A stretch of DNA of 64,000 nucleotides from an uncultured Porphyromonadaceae bacterium (GCA_947643665.1 CANRWW010000014.1:1-64000); one strand, 5' to 3'. Positions 9,814 through 19,295 are shown, counted from the first letter of the stretch. The notes: a model not told the origin generated them from the sequence alone. A program made the numbers and translations.

Positions 9814-10920
9814 TCAGAGGTATCGTGCCACAGCCGATGACAGTTGTGTTATGTTGTCTACACGTTCCACCAGTTCTCCACGGCGGTTTATTACGAATGT
9901 GGCTGGCAGGTTTGTCACATTGTATTTCATAAGGTTTGTAGCCCCATGTTTAGGTGAGTTGAATACCGCTATCCATGGAATGTTGGCGGCAGCCTGGCGC
10001 CATACGAATTCGTCATTGTCAACCGACACCTGGTAAATCTCTATGCCGGCATTCTTGTTCGCGTCGTAAATCTTGGCGAGTTCCAGATTTATGGCTGGGG
10101 AGTTCTCGGCGCCGTATGCGGTGAAATTCAGTATCATGACTTTCCCTTTGGCGGCTTCTTCTGTCAGGCTGCGCTCCTTGCCGTTGCGGTCAAGGAGTGA
10201 GATTTCCGGTAAGGTTATCTCATTTGCTACAATCGTATCGGTGGCTGCCCTCAGGCCGTTTGACCGGCGGCTTGACAGGTATAGCTGGCTGAGATAATCG
10301 GTACGCGGGTCATTAGGGCGTTTGGATACGAAAGCGTTAGCCACGGCACCTATCATTTTCAGGTCAGACCTATCTTCGGGGTTGAACAGCGGCGTATCGC
10401 CTACGCGTCGGAAAAGAGTGTAATATGCCACTATGCCCGAAGGATCGCTCAGTATGAGCTGTGCCAATGCGCGTTTAAGCTCCGGGTCGTATGCCACAGC
10501 CTGCTCTCCCTGTCCGGCTACTACTTTGTATATAAGGTCGTTGATCTGCTGCATTTTTTCGGCAGATGTGCTGCCGGCTAGTTTATAGCCGTTTGAATAT
10601 GCGGAAGTGTCAGCCGTGATGGTCACTGTCTCGGTGCTGTCAATAGGGAAATATAGTGATTCTTTCCCCAATGTGAGGCGATATACCTCGGGGTGGCCAG
10701 CAGGTATCTGCCGTGTTTTGAATTTACCATCGGAATTTACCTTGACGGTATCAAGCGCGTACCATTGCCCGAAATTGTTGGGGGCTTCAAGGATGAGTTC
10801 TTTCCCTTCTGCCCCTGTTACGGTGCCTTCTGCCTGCCATTTTTTGTCGGAACATGAAGAAAGGGCGGCTATCATGCAGGTACCTGCGGCTATGGCCAGA
10901 TTTCTGACGGAGGTTTTCAT
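9814..10920 (-). CDS. DUF4369/TlpA-like thioredoxin-fold lipoprotein lacking the CxxC active site
   Basis: Lipobox ALSSCS; GTVTGAEGKELILE (DUF4369-like); thioredoxin fold KVMILNFTAYGAENSPAINLEL...NLPATFVINRRGELVERV. Confidence 0.8.
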   Translation of the reverse strand: MKTSVRNLAIAAGTCMIAALSSCSDKKWQAEGTVTGAEGKELILEAPNNFGQWYALDTVKVNSDGKFKTRQIPAGHPEVYRLTLGKESLYFPIDSTETVTITADTSAYSNGYKLAGSTSAEKMQQINDLIYKVVAGQGEQAVAYDPELKRALAQLILSDPSGIVAYYTLFRRVGDTPLFNPEDRSDLKMIGAVANAFVSKRPNDPRTDYLSQLYLSSRRSNGLRAATDTIVANEITLPEISLLDRNGKERSLTEEAAKGKVMILNFTAYGAENSPAINLELAKIYDANKNAGIEIYQVSVDNDEFVWRQAAANIPWIAVFNSPKHGATNLMKYNVTNLPATFVINRRGELVERVDNITQLSSAVARYL

Positions 10921-10944
10921 CTGATTGGCGTTTTAGAAAATCGC

Positions 10945-11340
10945 TTATTCAAATTCGGCAGCTATTGCGTCAGCTGTTTTTTGCATTTCTTCTGCGGGGA
11001 GGGTGAGTTTTTCTCCACAGAAGTTCATGTCGGCCCCGGTGTTCATCGGCACAAGATGCACATGTGTGTGCGGTACGTCAAGTCCTATGACAGTGATTCC
11101 TACTTTTTTGCATGGTATGGCTTTCCTGATGGCTTTTGCCACGCGTTTTGCAAAACGCATAAGGGAGGCGTATTCCTCATCGGAGAGGTCAAAAATATAG
11201 TCCACCTCCTTTTTGGGGATTACCAGCACATGCCCCGGATGCACGGGGTTGATGTCAAGGAATGCTAAATGGTTGTTGTCTTCGGCAACCTTGTAAGATG
11301 GTATTTCACCGGCTGCAATGCGGGAAAATATGGATGGCAT
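10945..11340 (-). CDS. HIT family protein
   Basis: IFSRIAAGEIPSYKVAEDN ... VPHTHVHLVPM (HxHxH). Confidence 0.95.
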   Translation of the reverse strand: MPSIFSRIAAGEIPSYKVAEDNNHLAFLDINPVHPGHVLVIPKKEVDYIFDLSDEEYASLMRFAKRVAKAIRKAIPCKKVGITVIGLDVPHTHVHLVPMNTGADMNFCGEKLTLPAEEMQKTADAIAAEFE

Positions 11341-11413
11341 TTTTTTGGGGGGAAAATAAGAAGTTGGGAAATATTGAAATCAAAAAACGGGAAATATGGG
11401 GAACATGGAAAGA

Positions 11414-11884
11414 TCAGATTGAGATCTCTTCTATTTCAAATTTCATAAGTCCTGCGGGTACACGTATTTCTACAATGTCACCGACTTTGTGCCCCAGAAG
11501 TCCTTTGGCGATGGGGGTGGAAGCCCCGATTTTTTTGTCGCGTAGGTTTGCTTCTGAATCGGCTACTATAGTGTATTCCACGCTCATGCCGTTGGCGGTA
11601 TTTTTGATTTTCACCTTTGAGAGGATATTTACTTCGTCGGTGTTTAGTTTTGTTTCGTCAATAAGGCGTGCGTTTGCCACGAGATCCTTTAATTTGGCAA
11701 TTTTCATCTCAAGCATGCCTTGTGCTTCTTTGGCAGCGTCGTACTCAGAGTTTTCAGAGAGGTCTCCTTTGTCGCGTGCTTCAGCTATGGCAGCTGAAAT
11801 ACGCGGACGTTCCACACTTTCGAGGTAGGCTATTTCTTCCATCTTTTTTTTATAGCCATCCTTGGTCATGTAAGTTAAAGCCAT
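11414..11884 (-). CDS. greA: Transcription elongation factor GreA
   Basis: MTKDGYKKKMEEIAYLESVERPRISAAIAEARDKGDLSENSEYDAAKEAQ. Confidence 0.96.
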   Translation of the reverse strand: MALTYMTKDGYKKKMEEIAYLESVERPRISAAIAEARDKGDLSENSEYDAAKEAQGMLEMKIAKLKDLVANARLIDETKLNTDEVNILSKVKIKNTANGMSVEYTIVADSEANLRDKKIGASTPIAKGLLGHKVGDIVEIRVPAGLMKFEIEEISI

Positions 11885-12154
11885 GATATTTAGTCTTTTT
11901 GATTATTATACAATGCTGTGGCGCTTTTTACGGTGTGACAAAAAAGATAGCGCCTCGCCCGGTTTTTCCACGGGGGAGACCCTAAAATCAGTTATTGCCA
12001 GCATGTTTTACGTTTGCGCAGGGGCAAATTTAGGCATAATATTTTGATTTCCCAAATTATCCGTCTGAATTCTAGGAATTATTCAAAATGATACGTGTTT
12101 TTTAGTTTCGGGGATTTTGAGTAATTTTGCGGTCATAAAAGAAACAATGTTAGT

Positions 12155-13276
12155 ATGATTACGCAGGAACAACTGAAAGAGACGGTGGAGCGTAAGGACG
12201 CTTTGAAAAAATATCTTGATGTTGACAATAAGAAAATACAGATAGAGGAGGAGGAACTTCGCACCCATGTGCCTGATTTCTGGGAACATCCTAAAGAAGC
12301 CCAGGCACAGATGAAAAAAATAAAGGATCTGCAGGCATGGGTAAACGGGTACCAGGATGTGGAGACTGCCGTGGATGAACTTTCAAACGGTTGGGACTTC
12401 TACAAGGAGGAGCTCCTGGAGGAGGCAGAACTGGATGCCTTGTATACCGATGCCGTAAAGAAGATTGAGGCTCTTGAGCTGCGCAACATGTTGCGTCGCG
12501 AGGAAGACCATATGGGTGTGGTCCTCAAAATCAATTCAGGTGCCGGTGGTACTGAAAGCCAGGACTGGGCTTCAATGCTCATGCGCATGTATCTCCGCTA
12601 TTGTGAGAAGCATGGTTACAAAACCTCCATTGCGAACTTGCTTGAAGGTGACGAAGCGGGCATAAAGTCATGCACAATCAATGTTGAAGGCGATTTCGCA
12701 TACGGTTATCTGAAAAGCGAAAATGGGGTTCACCGTTTGGTGCGTGTATCCCCTTACAACGCCCAGGGCAAGCGCATGACTTCTTTCGCCTCGGTGTTTG
12801 TGACTCCTCTTGTGGATGATACAATTGATGTGAAGATAGAGCCGGCCTTGATGTCATGGGATACTTTCCGAAGCGGTGGTGCCGGTGGACAGAATGTGAA
12901 CAAAGTGGAGTCGGGCGTGCGTCTGCGCTATCAGTACACAGACCCGTATACGGGAGAAAAAGAGGAGATACTCATAGAGAATACTGAAACTCGCGACCAG
13001 CCTAAGAACCGTGAGAATGCGTTGCGCCACTTACGTTCGATCCTTTATGAAAAGGAGATGAACCATCGTCTTGAGGAGCAGGCAAAGGTAGAGGCCGGAA
13101 AGATGAAAATAGAATGGGGGTCGCAGATCAGGAGTTATGTGTTTGACGACCGCCGTGTAAAAGACCATCGTACCGGTTTCCAGACCTCTGACGTAAATGC
13201 TGTGATGGATGGAGACCTTGACGGTTTCATAAAGGCATATCTGATGGAGTTTGCGGAGTCTATCAGCAATGAGTGA
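12155..13276 (+). CDS. prfB: Peptide chain release factor 2 (uninterrupted ORF)
   Basis: FRSGGAGGQNVNKVESGVR (GGQ), RF2-like N-terminus KKYLDVDNKKIQIEEEELRTHVPDFWEHPKEAQ read through in frame. Confidence 0.95.
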   Translation: MITQEQLKETVERKDALKKYLDVDNKKIQIEEEELRTHVPDFWEHPKEAQAQMKKIKDLQAWVNGYQDVETAVDELSNGWDFYKEELLEEAELDALYTDAVKKIEALELRNMLRREEDHMGVVLKINSGAGGTESQDWASMLMRMYLRYCEKHGYKTSIANLLEGDEAGIKSCTINVEGDFAYGYLKSENGVHRLVRVSPYNAQGKRMTSFASVFVTPLVDDTIDVKIEPALMSWDTFRSGGAGGQNVNKVESGVRLRYQYTDPYTGEKEEILIENTETRDQPKNRENALRHLRSILYEKEMNHRLEEQAKVEAGKMKIEWGSQIRSYVFDDRRVKDHRTGFQTSDVNAVMDGDLDGFIKAYLMEFAESISNE

Positions 13277-13293
13277 CATTTCTGTGAAAAAAT

Positions 13294-13335
13294 AAATGTC
13301 CGGCTGGCCCACATCTGGGCCAGCCGGACATTTTT
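13294..13335 (+). terminator. Intrinsic terminator after prfB
   Basis: aaatgtccggctggccc-acatct-gggccagccggacattttt. Confidence 0.85.
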
Positions 13336-13642
13336 GTATGTATATCAGTCCTAAGTAAGTCGTGGGAATGTTTGAAGCCGATAAGTAAAAATAACCGGCG
13401 GTCTCCTCATCGGGGATCGCCGGCTGATGGTTTAAATAGTTGATGTCTGCGGAAGGATTGTTTTATGTAGGTTTTGAAGCGTAGTGGCTTCCGCAGCTAT
13501 GTAATCTATTGCTTTATTATCTTTACGTATCTTATGACTGTTTGGAGAGGAAAAGGTTTAACCGGTTGGAAAAAATATTTCAAAAAAAGTGCCGGACGGG
13601 AGGAAAAAGATAAAAATGAGTTGAAAAGCAGTAAAAATGGTA

Positions 13643-13674
13643 TTGTGGGGAAGTGGTGGAAAATGTAATTTTGC
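13643..13674 (+). promoter_or_regulatory. Promoter of the polyferredoxin/AKR/DUF1893/ECF-S operon
   Basis: TTG - 20 nt - TAATTTTGC. Confidence 0.55.
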
Positions 13675-13778
13675 AGTTGTAGCAGGATTTTTATATCACA
13701 TTATGAATTAAGTGGCTGTTAAAAACAGGAGGGTACATATGCACCGGATTTTTACCAGCGCTTGCTAAAAACAAGTAT

Positions 13779-15266
13779 ATGTTAAGAAAAATACGTATTG
13801 GACTGGCTGCTGCCGTGTGGGTGGCGATAACGCTATTGTTCTTGGATTTTACGGGAATCGCCCATGCGTGGTTCGGATGGCTTGCGAAAATACAGTTCCT
13901 GCCGGCGGTGCTTGCCTTGCATGCTGGAATAGTTGTGGCACTGGTGGCTCTCACCCTTTTGTTCGGCAGGGTATATTGCTCGGTGATATGTCCTCTAGGT
14001 ATCATGCAGGACGGCATCGCGTGGTTCGGCAAGAAATCACGCAGGAACCGTTATGGTTATTCTCCTGCGAAAAATTGGCTCCGATATGGTGTGTTCGTGC
14101 TTTTTATCGTGGCGCTTGTTGCAGGCATCGGATCTGTGGCGGCTCTTTTGGCGCCATATAGCTCCTATGGGCGAATTGCACAGAACCTTCTTGGCCCGGT
14201 ATGGGCATGGGGAAACAATATCCTGGCATATCTGGCTGAGCGTGCCGGGAGTTATGCTTTTTATGAGGTGGATGTATGGGTGCGCGCATGGACAACTTTT
14301 GCCGTTGCCGCTGTGACATTCGTGATACTTGCCGTGCTCGCTTACAGGAACGGCCGCACATACTGCAATACGATCTGCCCTGTAGGTACATTGCTTGGTG
14401 CACTTTCCCGTTTTTCATTGTTCCGTCCTGTGATTGATACCACCAAATGCAACGGATGCGGGTTATGTGCCCGAAACTGCAAAAGCGCGTGCATAGACAG
14501 CAAAAACCACACAGTGGATATGTCGCGATGTGTGGTATGTATGGATTGTGTGGAAAAATGCCATAAAAACGCCATAAGTTATACCTGGCGCCGCCGTCGG
14601 GCTGTAGCCCCTTCTTCTGAAAATACCGCCGGCGCCGATGGTGGCCGCCGTCGTTTTCTTGGTGCTACTGTCGCTGTGGCTTCTGCCTCGGCTCTGCATG
14701 CGGCAGACAAGACCGTGGACGGAGGGCTTGCAGCCATAACAGAAAAGCAGAAGCCGGAACGCCGCACCCGCATAGCACCTCCCGGAGCCGTAAGCCTGCG
14801 GCATATGGCACAGCATTGCACGGCATGCCAGCTTTGTGTGGCAGCCTGTCCGAACGGTGTGCTGCGTCCTTCGGGGGATATGATGACGCTTATGCAGCCA
14901 GAGGCATCATATGAGCGCGGTTACTGCCGTCCCGAATGCACGCGCTGTTCTGAGGTCTGCCCGGCAGGAGCGATACATCCGATCGACATAGCCGACAAAT
15001 CGTCAATACAGATCGGCCATGCCGTATGGGTGAAAACAAATTGCGTGCCGTTGACAGATGGTGTGGAATGCGGCAATTGTGCCCGCCATTGTCCTGCTGG
15101 AGCCATACAGATGGTGCCGTCTGACCAGTCGGATCCGCACTCGGTAAAAATCCCGGTCGTGAACCATGAACGTTGCATAGGATGTGGCGCCTGTGAGAAT
15201 CTATGCCCCGCCCGTCCGTTCAGTGCCATATATGTGGAGGGGCATGAAGTGCACAAATATGTCTAA
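13779..15266 (+). CDS. Membrane-anchored polyferredoxin (NapH/YccM-like 4Fe-4S protein)
   Basis: N-terminal TM segments with CSVICPLGIMQD and CNTICPVGTLLG, several CxxCxxCxxxCP clusters (CNGCGLCARNCKSAC, CTACQLCVAACP, CIGCGACENLCP). Confidence 0.9.
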   Translation: MLRKIRIGLAAAVWVAITLLFLDFTGIAHAWFGWLAKIQFLPAVLALHAGIVVALVALTLLFGRVYCSVICPLGIMQDGIAWFGKKSRRNRYGYSPAKNWLRYGVFVLFIVALVAGIGSVAALLAPYSSYGRIAQNLLGPVWAWGNNILAYLAERAGSYAFYEVDVWVRAWTTFAVAAVTFVILAVLAYRNGRTYCNTICPVGTLLGALSRFSLFRPVIDTTKCNGCGLCARNCKSACIDSKNHTVDMSRCVVCMDCVEKCHKNAISYTWRRRRAVAPSSENTAGADGGRRRFLGATVAVASASALHAADKTVDGGLAAITEKQKPERRTRIAPPGAVSLRHMAQHCTACQLCVAACPNGVLRPSGDMMTLMQPEASYERGYCRPECTRCSEVCPAGAIHPIDIADKSSIQIGHAVWVKTNCVPLTDGVECGNCARHCPAGAIQMVPSDQSDPHSVKIPVVNHERCIGCGACENLCPARPFSAIYVEGHEVHKYV

Positions 15267-15286
15267 TCCTTAGCCATTGCCTGATA

Positions 15287-16705
15287 ATGATGATAAAGAC
15301 AACAATCAACAATATGGATCGTCGCGGGTTTCTGCGGCGTGTAGGTATAGGCACGGCAGCCGTGGGGGTTGCCGCGTTGCCAGGATGCAGCCCTAAGACG
15401 GAAGTGAGTGCTGATGAATACTCTGCTGATACGTCGGATATCCCTACTGACAAGATGACATTCCGAAGGAATCCTTCTACCGGAGACAATGTGTCGCTGC
15501 TCGGTTATGGCTGCATGCGTTGGCCTACAGTGAAGGGTGAGGATGGCCGCGACGGTGAGGAGATTGACCAGGAGATGGTGAACAGGCTCGTTGACACGGC
15601 TATCGCGCACGGGGTGAATTATTTTGATACGTCGCCTGCTTATTGCAGGGGGCGTTCGGAGCATGCCACCGGTATAGCGTTGAGCCGGCATCCACGTGAT
15701 AAATATTTTATCGCGACGAAGATGTCAAATTTCGCTCCTTCCACCTGGAGCCGCCAGGCTTCGATTGACATGTACAACAATTCGTTGAAAGAACTGCAGA
15801 CTGACCATATAGACTATATGCTCCTCCACGCCATAGGGATGGGTAGGGGGATGGACGAATTCAACGCCCGTTATATAGACAACGGCATACTTGATTTCCT
15901 GCTTGCCGAGAGGGAGGCGGGACGCATTCGCAATCTCGGATTTTCATACCATGGTGATATAAAGGTGTTTGATCACCTTTTAGCGAACCATGACAAATAT
16001 AAGTGGGATTTCGTGCAGATACAATTGAATTATCTTGACTGGCACCATGCCAAGGAGATAAATTCCGGCAATACCAATGCCGAATATCTGTATGGAGAAC
16101 TTGAAAAACGGGGTATCCTCGCCGTGATAATGGAACCGCTGCTGGGTGGACGTCTGTCGAAAGTGCATGACCATGTGGTGGCGCGACTCAAACAGGCCGA
16201 GCCAGAGCGCAGTGTGGCGTCATGGGCATTCCGTTATGCCGGTACCCATCCGGGGGTGCTTACGGTGCTTAGTGGAATGACATATATGGAGCATCTGACC
16301 GATAACCTGCGGTCGTTCTGCCCTTTGAAACCTTTGACTGGCGATGAGATGCAATTCCTTTATGATACTGCAGACCTGATGATGCAATTTCCTACGATCC
16401 CGTGCAATGACTGCAAATATTGCATGCCATGCCCTTACGGGCTTGACATACCGGGAATCATGTTGCACTACAACAAATGTGTCAACGAGGGCAATGTGCC
16501 CGAGAGCGCCCAGGCTGAGAATTACCAAAAAGCGCGGCGCGCTTTTCTTGTAGGATATGACAGGTCTGTGCCGAAACTACGTCAGGCCAACCATTGCATA
16601 GGTTGCAACCAGTGTTCCAAACACTGCCCCCAGTCAATAAATATTCCTGCCGAACTGGCGCGGATAGACCGGTTTGTGGAACAGTTGAAACAGGGCACGT
16701 TATGA
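15287..16705 (+). CDS. Tat-type signal, aldo/keto reductase with C-terminal 4Fe-4S motifs
   Basis: NMDRRGFLRRVGIGTAAVGVAALPGC; AKR domain (YFDTSPAYCRGRSE...DYMLLHAIG); CNDCKYCMPCPYGLDIPG and CIGCNQCSKHCPQSINIP. Confidence 0.92.
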   Translation: MMIKTTINNMDRRGFLRRVGIGTAAVGVAALPGCSPKTEVSADEYSADTSDIPTDKMTFRRNPSTGDNVSLLGYGCMRWPTVKGEDGRDGEEIDQEMVNRLVDTAIAHGVNYFDTSPAYCRGRSEHATGIALSRHPRDKYFIATKMSNFAPSTWSRQASIDMYNNSLKELQTDHIDYMLLHAIGMGRGMDEFNARYIDNGILDFLLAEREAGRIRNLGFSYHGDIKVFDHLLANHDKYKWDFVQIQLNYLDWHHAKEINSGNTNAEYLYGELEKRGILAVIMEPLLGGRLSKVHDHVVARLKQAEPERSVASWAFRYAGTHPGVLTVLSGMTYMEHLTDNLRSFCPLKPLTGDEMQFLYDTADLMMQFPTIPCNDCKYCMPCPYGLDIPGIMLHYNKCVNEGNVPESAQAENYQKARRAFLVGYDRSVPKLRQANHCIGCNQCSKHCPQSINIPAELARIDRFVEQLKQGTL

Positions 16706-17166
16706 AGCCGGTCGGCGATAAAGAGCGAAAAGCAGCTATAGATGAACTGTTGCAAAGCGGCTGCTCCTGCGTAGTGTGCAATGGGGGAGGATTCCATAAG
16801 TACCACCGTAAGGGGGTGGCAGACCTTTACTGGCTGTTGACAAAATGCCCTGCCGCACTAGAAGGGGCGTTTGTAGCCGATAAGGTTGTGGGAAAAGGTG
16901 CTGCCGCGCTTATGGCGCTTGGCGGTGTGTCCGGTGTCTGGACTTCGGTTATAAGCCGTCCTGCCCTGGAGCTTTTTGAAAGAGCCGGTATGGAAGTGGA
17001 GTATGGAGAGGTTGTGCCTAACATCATAAACCGGGAGGGTACAGGACTGTGCCCGGTGGAAACGCTTTGTACGGATGCCACGACTCCACAGGAATGCCTG
17101 CCTCTGATCAGTAAATTCATTGAGCAAAAATCTCTAGAAAATCATCCTATTGACAATATAAAATAA
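16702..17166 (+). CDS. DUF1893 domain protein
   Basis: MKPVGDKERKAAIDELLQSGCSCVVCNGGGFHKYHRKGVADLYWLL...FVADKVVGKGAAALMALGGV; ATGA overlap with the preceding stop indicates translational coupling. Confidence 0.85.
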   Translation: MKPVGDKERKAAIDELLQSGCSCVVCNGGGFHKYHRKGVADLYWLLTKCPAALEGAFVADKVVGKGAAALMALGGVSGVWTSVISRPALELFERAGMEVEYGEVVPNIINREGTGLCPVETLCTDATTPQECLPLISKFIEQKSLENHPIDNIK

Positions 17167-17188
17167 TTTTGATTACTTATAAGAAAAG

Positions 17189-17692
17189 ATGGAAGCTACA
17201 GTAAAACTTCATTCTTACAATTACAGCGATTACCGCACTTATATGTATGCGGCAATTTTTATCGCGGGTAATATACTCTTTCCACAGCTTGCACACTTGA
17301 TGCCCCAAGGTGGCCTGATATGGTTGCCGATATATTTTTTCACCCTTGTAGGGGCATATAAATATGGCTGGCGCATAGGGTTGCTTACCGCAATCTTTTC
17401 ACCATTTGTGAATCACTTGCTGTTCGGCATGCCTTCTGCCGCTGTACTGCCGGCGATATTGCTTAAATCCACCCTGCTCGCTTTTATCGCTTCTGCTGTT
17501 GCCAGACATTCCGGCGCGGTCAGCTTGCTTTCCATGTTGTTGGTAGTGGCCGGCTATCAGTTTGCGGGCACCCTGGGTGAGATGTTGATATTGCCTGTGT
17601 GGACCGACGCTTTCCAGGATTTGTGTATCGGATGGCCCGGTATGCTGTTTCAGGTAGCGGGCGGATACGCCTTGCTTAAGGCAATGAAGTAA
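17189..17692 (+). CDS. ECF transporter S-component-like membrane protein
   Basis: Small multi-TM protein: FPQLAHLMPQGGLIWLPIYFFTLVGAYKYGWRIGLLTAIFSPFVNHLLFGMP. Confidence 0.7.
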   Translation: MEATVKLHSYNYSDYRTYMYAAIFIAGNILFPQLAHLMPQGGLIWLPIYFFTLVGAYKYGWRIGLLTAIFSPFVNHLLFGMPSAAVLPAILLKSTLLAFIASAVARHSGAVSLLSMLLVVAGYQFAGTLGEMLILPVWTDAFQDLCIGWPGMLFQVAGGYALLKAMK

Positions 17693-17733
17693 GAAGTATA
17701 AACGTAAAAAATCTGGTATGAGGGCGTGTTATA

Positions 17734-17847
17734 ATGGCCCATCTGGAACCATTCTTGGCCGAGCCAAGCGACCACAGGTCAATGACTGACAGCACCCTCG
17801 CCAACTGGGCAAAAACACGATGGTGTGTCAAAATTCGCGAATTTTGA
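17734..17847 (+). CDS. Possible 37-aa ORF overlapping a palindrome (coding status uncertain)
   Basis: ATG...TGA reads MAHLEPFLAEPSDHRSMTDSTLANWAKTRWCVKIREF; its last codons lie inside the 17816..17859 palindrome. Confidence 0.25.
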   Translation: MAHLEPFLAEPSDHRSMTDSTLANWAKTRWCVKIREF

Positions 17848-17859
17848 CACACCATCGTG
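17816..17859. repeat. 44-nt perfect palindrome without loop; candidate bidirectional terminator or intergenic repeat
   Basis: cacgatggtgtgtcaaaattcg | cgaattttgacacaccatcgtg; 22-nt arms, zero mismatches, between convergent genes. Confidence 0.9.
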
Positions 17860-17885
17860 CTATATTTTTGTATGGTTTTGGATGA

Positions 17886-18578
17886 TCAGTCTTCAAGATA
17901 GTAGACGATTGTGGATACTACGCGTACTTTTTTTACAGAGGGGTTTGAGGTGTCTTCAATGGAAAACTGGCCCTGGTTTGCTGTTTTCATTTTCCCTACC
18001 TGGGAACCTGAATCTTTGGCGAATTGTGCAGCTGCCTCACGCGCGTTTTTGGTGGCATCGGCGATCATCGCAGGCTTTATTTCGTTGAGGGCGGTGTATT
18101 GGTAGTTGATATATGAGTTGCTGAACGGGATGCCCTCTTTGAGCAGTTCAGATTGGCGTCCGATAAGTTCTTGTACTTGTTTTACTTTGGCTGTGTTTAC
18201 TGTTACGGTGCAACTAAGTGAGTAATTGTATTTGAAATTGCCTGATGAGTACTGGTTTGTCAGTGCGTTGTATGTGTCGGGCGTGCCGATCGTTATGTCT
18301 TCTTTTGTTATGCCGTTTGATGTGAGGAAGGCCACTATTTTTTGGTTGTATGAGGTCATCTGGTCATATAGCGCCATCAGATCGTTTCCTGCAACGCTGT
18401 ATTGTATCGGCCATGTCACGTTGTTTGCTTCCACCTCGCGTTCTGCCAGCCCTTTGACTGTGACTTGACGATCCCGGAAGGCCATGTTGTTGATGCCTGA
18501 ACGGATAAATATTCCAAGGAAGAAAATGCCGGCTGCGATCAGCAGGGCCGCGATGATGTTTGTGGAGTTAAGTTTCAT
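17886..18578 (-). CDS. SIMPL (DUF541) domain protein
   Basis: N-terminal TM; RQVTVKGLAEREVEANNVTWPIQYSVAGNDL...NAREAAAQFAKDSGSQVGKM. Confidence 0.88.
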   Translation of the reverse strand: MKLNSTNIIAALLIAAGIFFLGIFIRSGINNMAFRDRQVTVKGLAEREVEANNVTWPIQYSVAGNDLMALYDQMTSYNQKIVAFLTSNGITKEDITIGTPDTYNALTNQYSSGNFKYNYSLSCTVTVNTAKVKQVQELIGRQSELLKEGIPFSNSYINYQYTALNEIKPAMIADATKNAREAAAQFAKDSGSQVGKMKTANQGQFSIEDTSNPSVKKVRVVSTIVYYLED

Positions 18579-18851
18579 GATTCACAGGGTTTGTTTTATA
18601 GTTGTCTGTTTAATGTGACTTTGAACTTTTACGATGGTTTAAATGAAAAATAAAAATGCAGTGAAAAGGGATATCAGCCGGGATGGGCCATGACGTGATC
18701 AGGAAATTGCAAGCATAAGTGTCATTGATATAATGCCTCGGATCGGTTTTTTGTTTATGGCGGCAGTATTTTTTGTCTTTTGGGGCACCGGATGGGATTT
18801 CCTGACGCGTAACTTTGCCGTCGGTAAAGATAATTTATTAAAAATGAGTTT

Positions 18852-19295
18852 ATGGAGGTAATTGATTGTGATAAACGTATTGTGGCATCGGTGGATGCGT
18901 TGGATCTGTCTTGCAAACGTAAGATAGACCTGGTGGTGCTTCATTGCAGTGCCACTCCGGATGGGCGCGATGTATCGGCAGCGGATATCAGGCGTTGGCA
19001 TCTTGAACGCGGATTCGCCGACATCGGTTACCATTTTGTGGTTCGGCTTGACGGTACCGTGGAGGTAGGGCGTGCCATAGGTCGTACAGGTGCCCACTGC
19101 AAAGGCTACAACCGCCATTCTATCGGTATATGTTATATTGGCGGGGCTGACGCTTTGCTCCGCTCCAAAGACACCCGCACTCCGCAGCAGAAACTGGCGC
19201 TCGCCATGCTGCTCGAAAAGATAAGAGGTGTTTATCCTGATGCGGTTGTAAAAAAGCACAAGGAACTTTCCGCTACGGATTGCCCTGGTTTTTAG
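18852..19295 (+). CDS. N-acetylmuramoyl-L-alanine amidase (amidase_2 / T7-lysozyme-like)
   Basis: IDLVVLHCSATPDGRDVSAADIRRWHLERGFADIGYHFVVRLDGTVEVGR...GAHCKGYNRHSIGICYIGG. Confidence 0.88.
   Translation: MEVIDCDKRIVASVDALDLSCKRKIDLVVLHCSATPDGRDVSAADIRRWHLERGFADIGYHFVVRLDGTVEVGRAIGRTGAHCKGYNRHSIGICYIGGADALLRSKDTRTPQQKLALAMLLEKIRGVYPDAVVKKHKELSATDCPGF

Noticed and set aside
13395-13423. ccggcggtctcc-tcat-cggggatcgccgg hairpin after the prfB terminator
   Set aside because: Pairs well with wobbles but has no U-tract and no gene context; left as an unexplained hairpin, not a terminator.
13474-13668. 64-aa ORF MKRSGFRSYVIYCFIIF... before the polyferredoxin operon
   Set aside because: Overlaps the predicted promoter (13643-13674), has no recognisable motif, and the Lys-rich tail looks like noncoding AT-rich translation.
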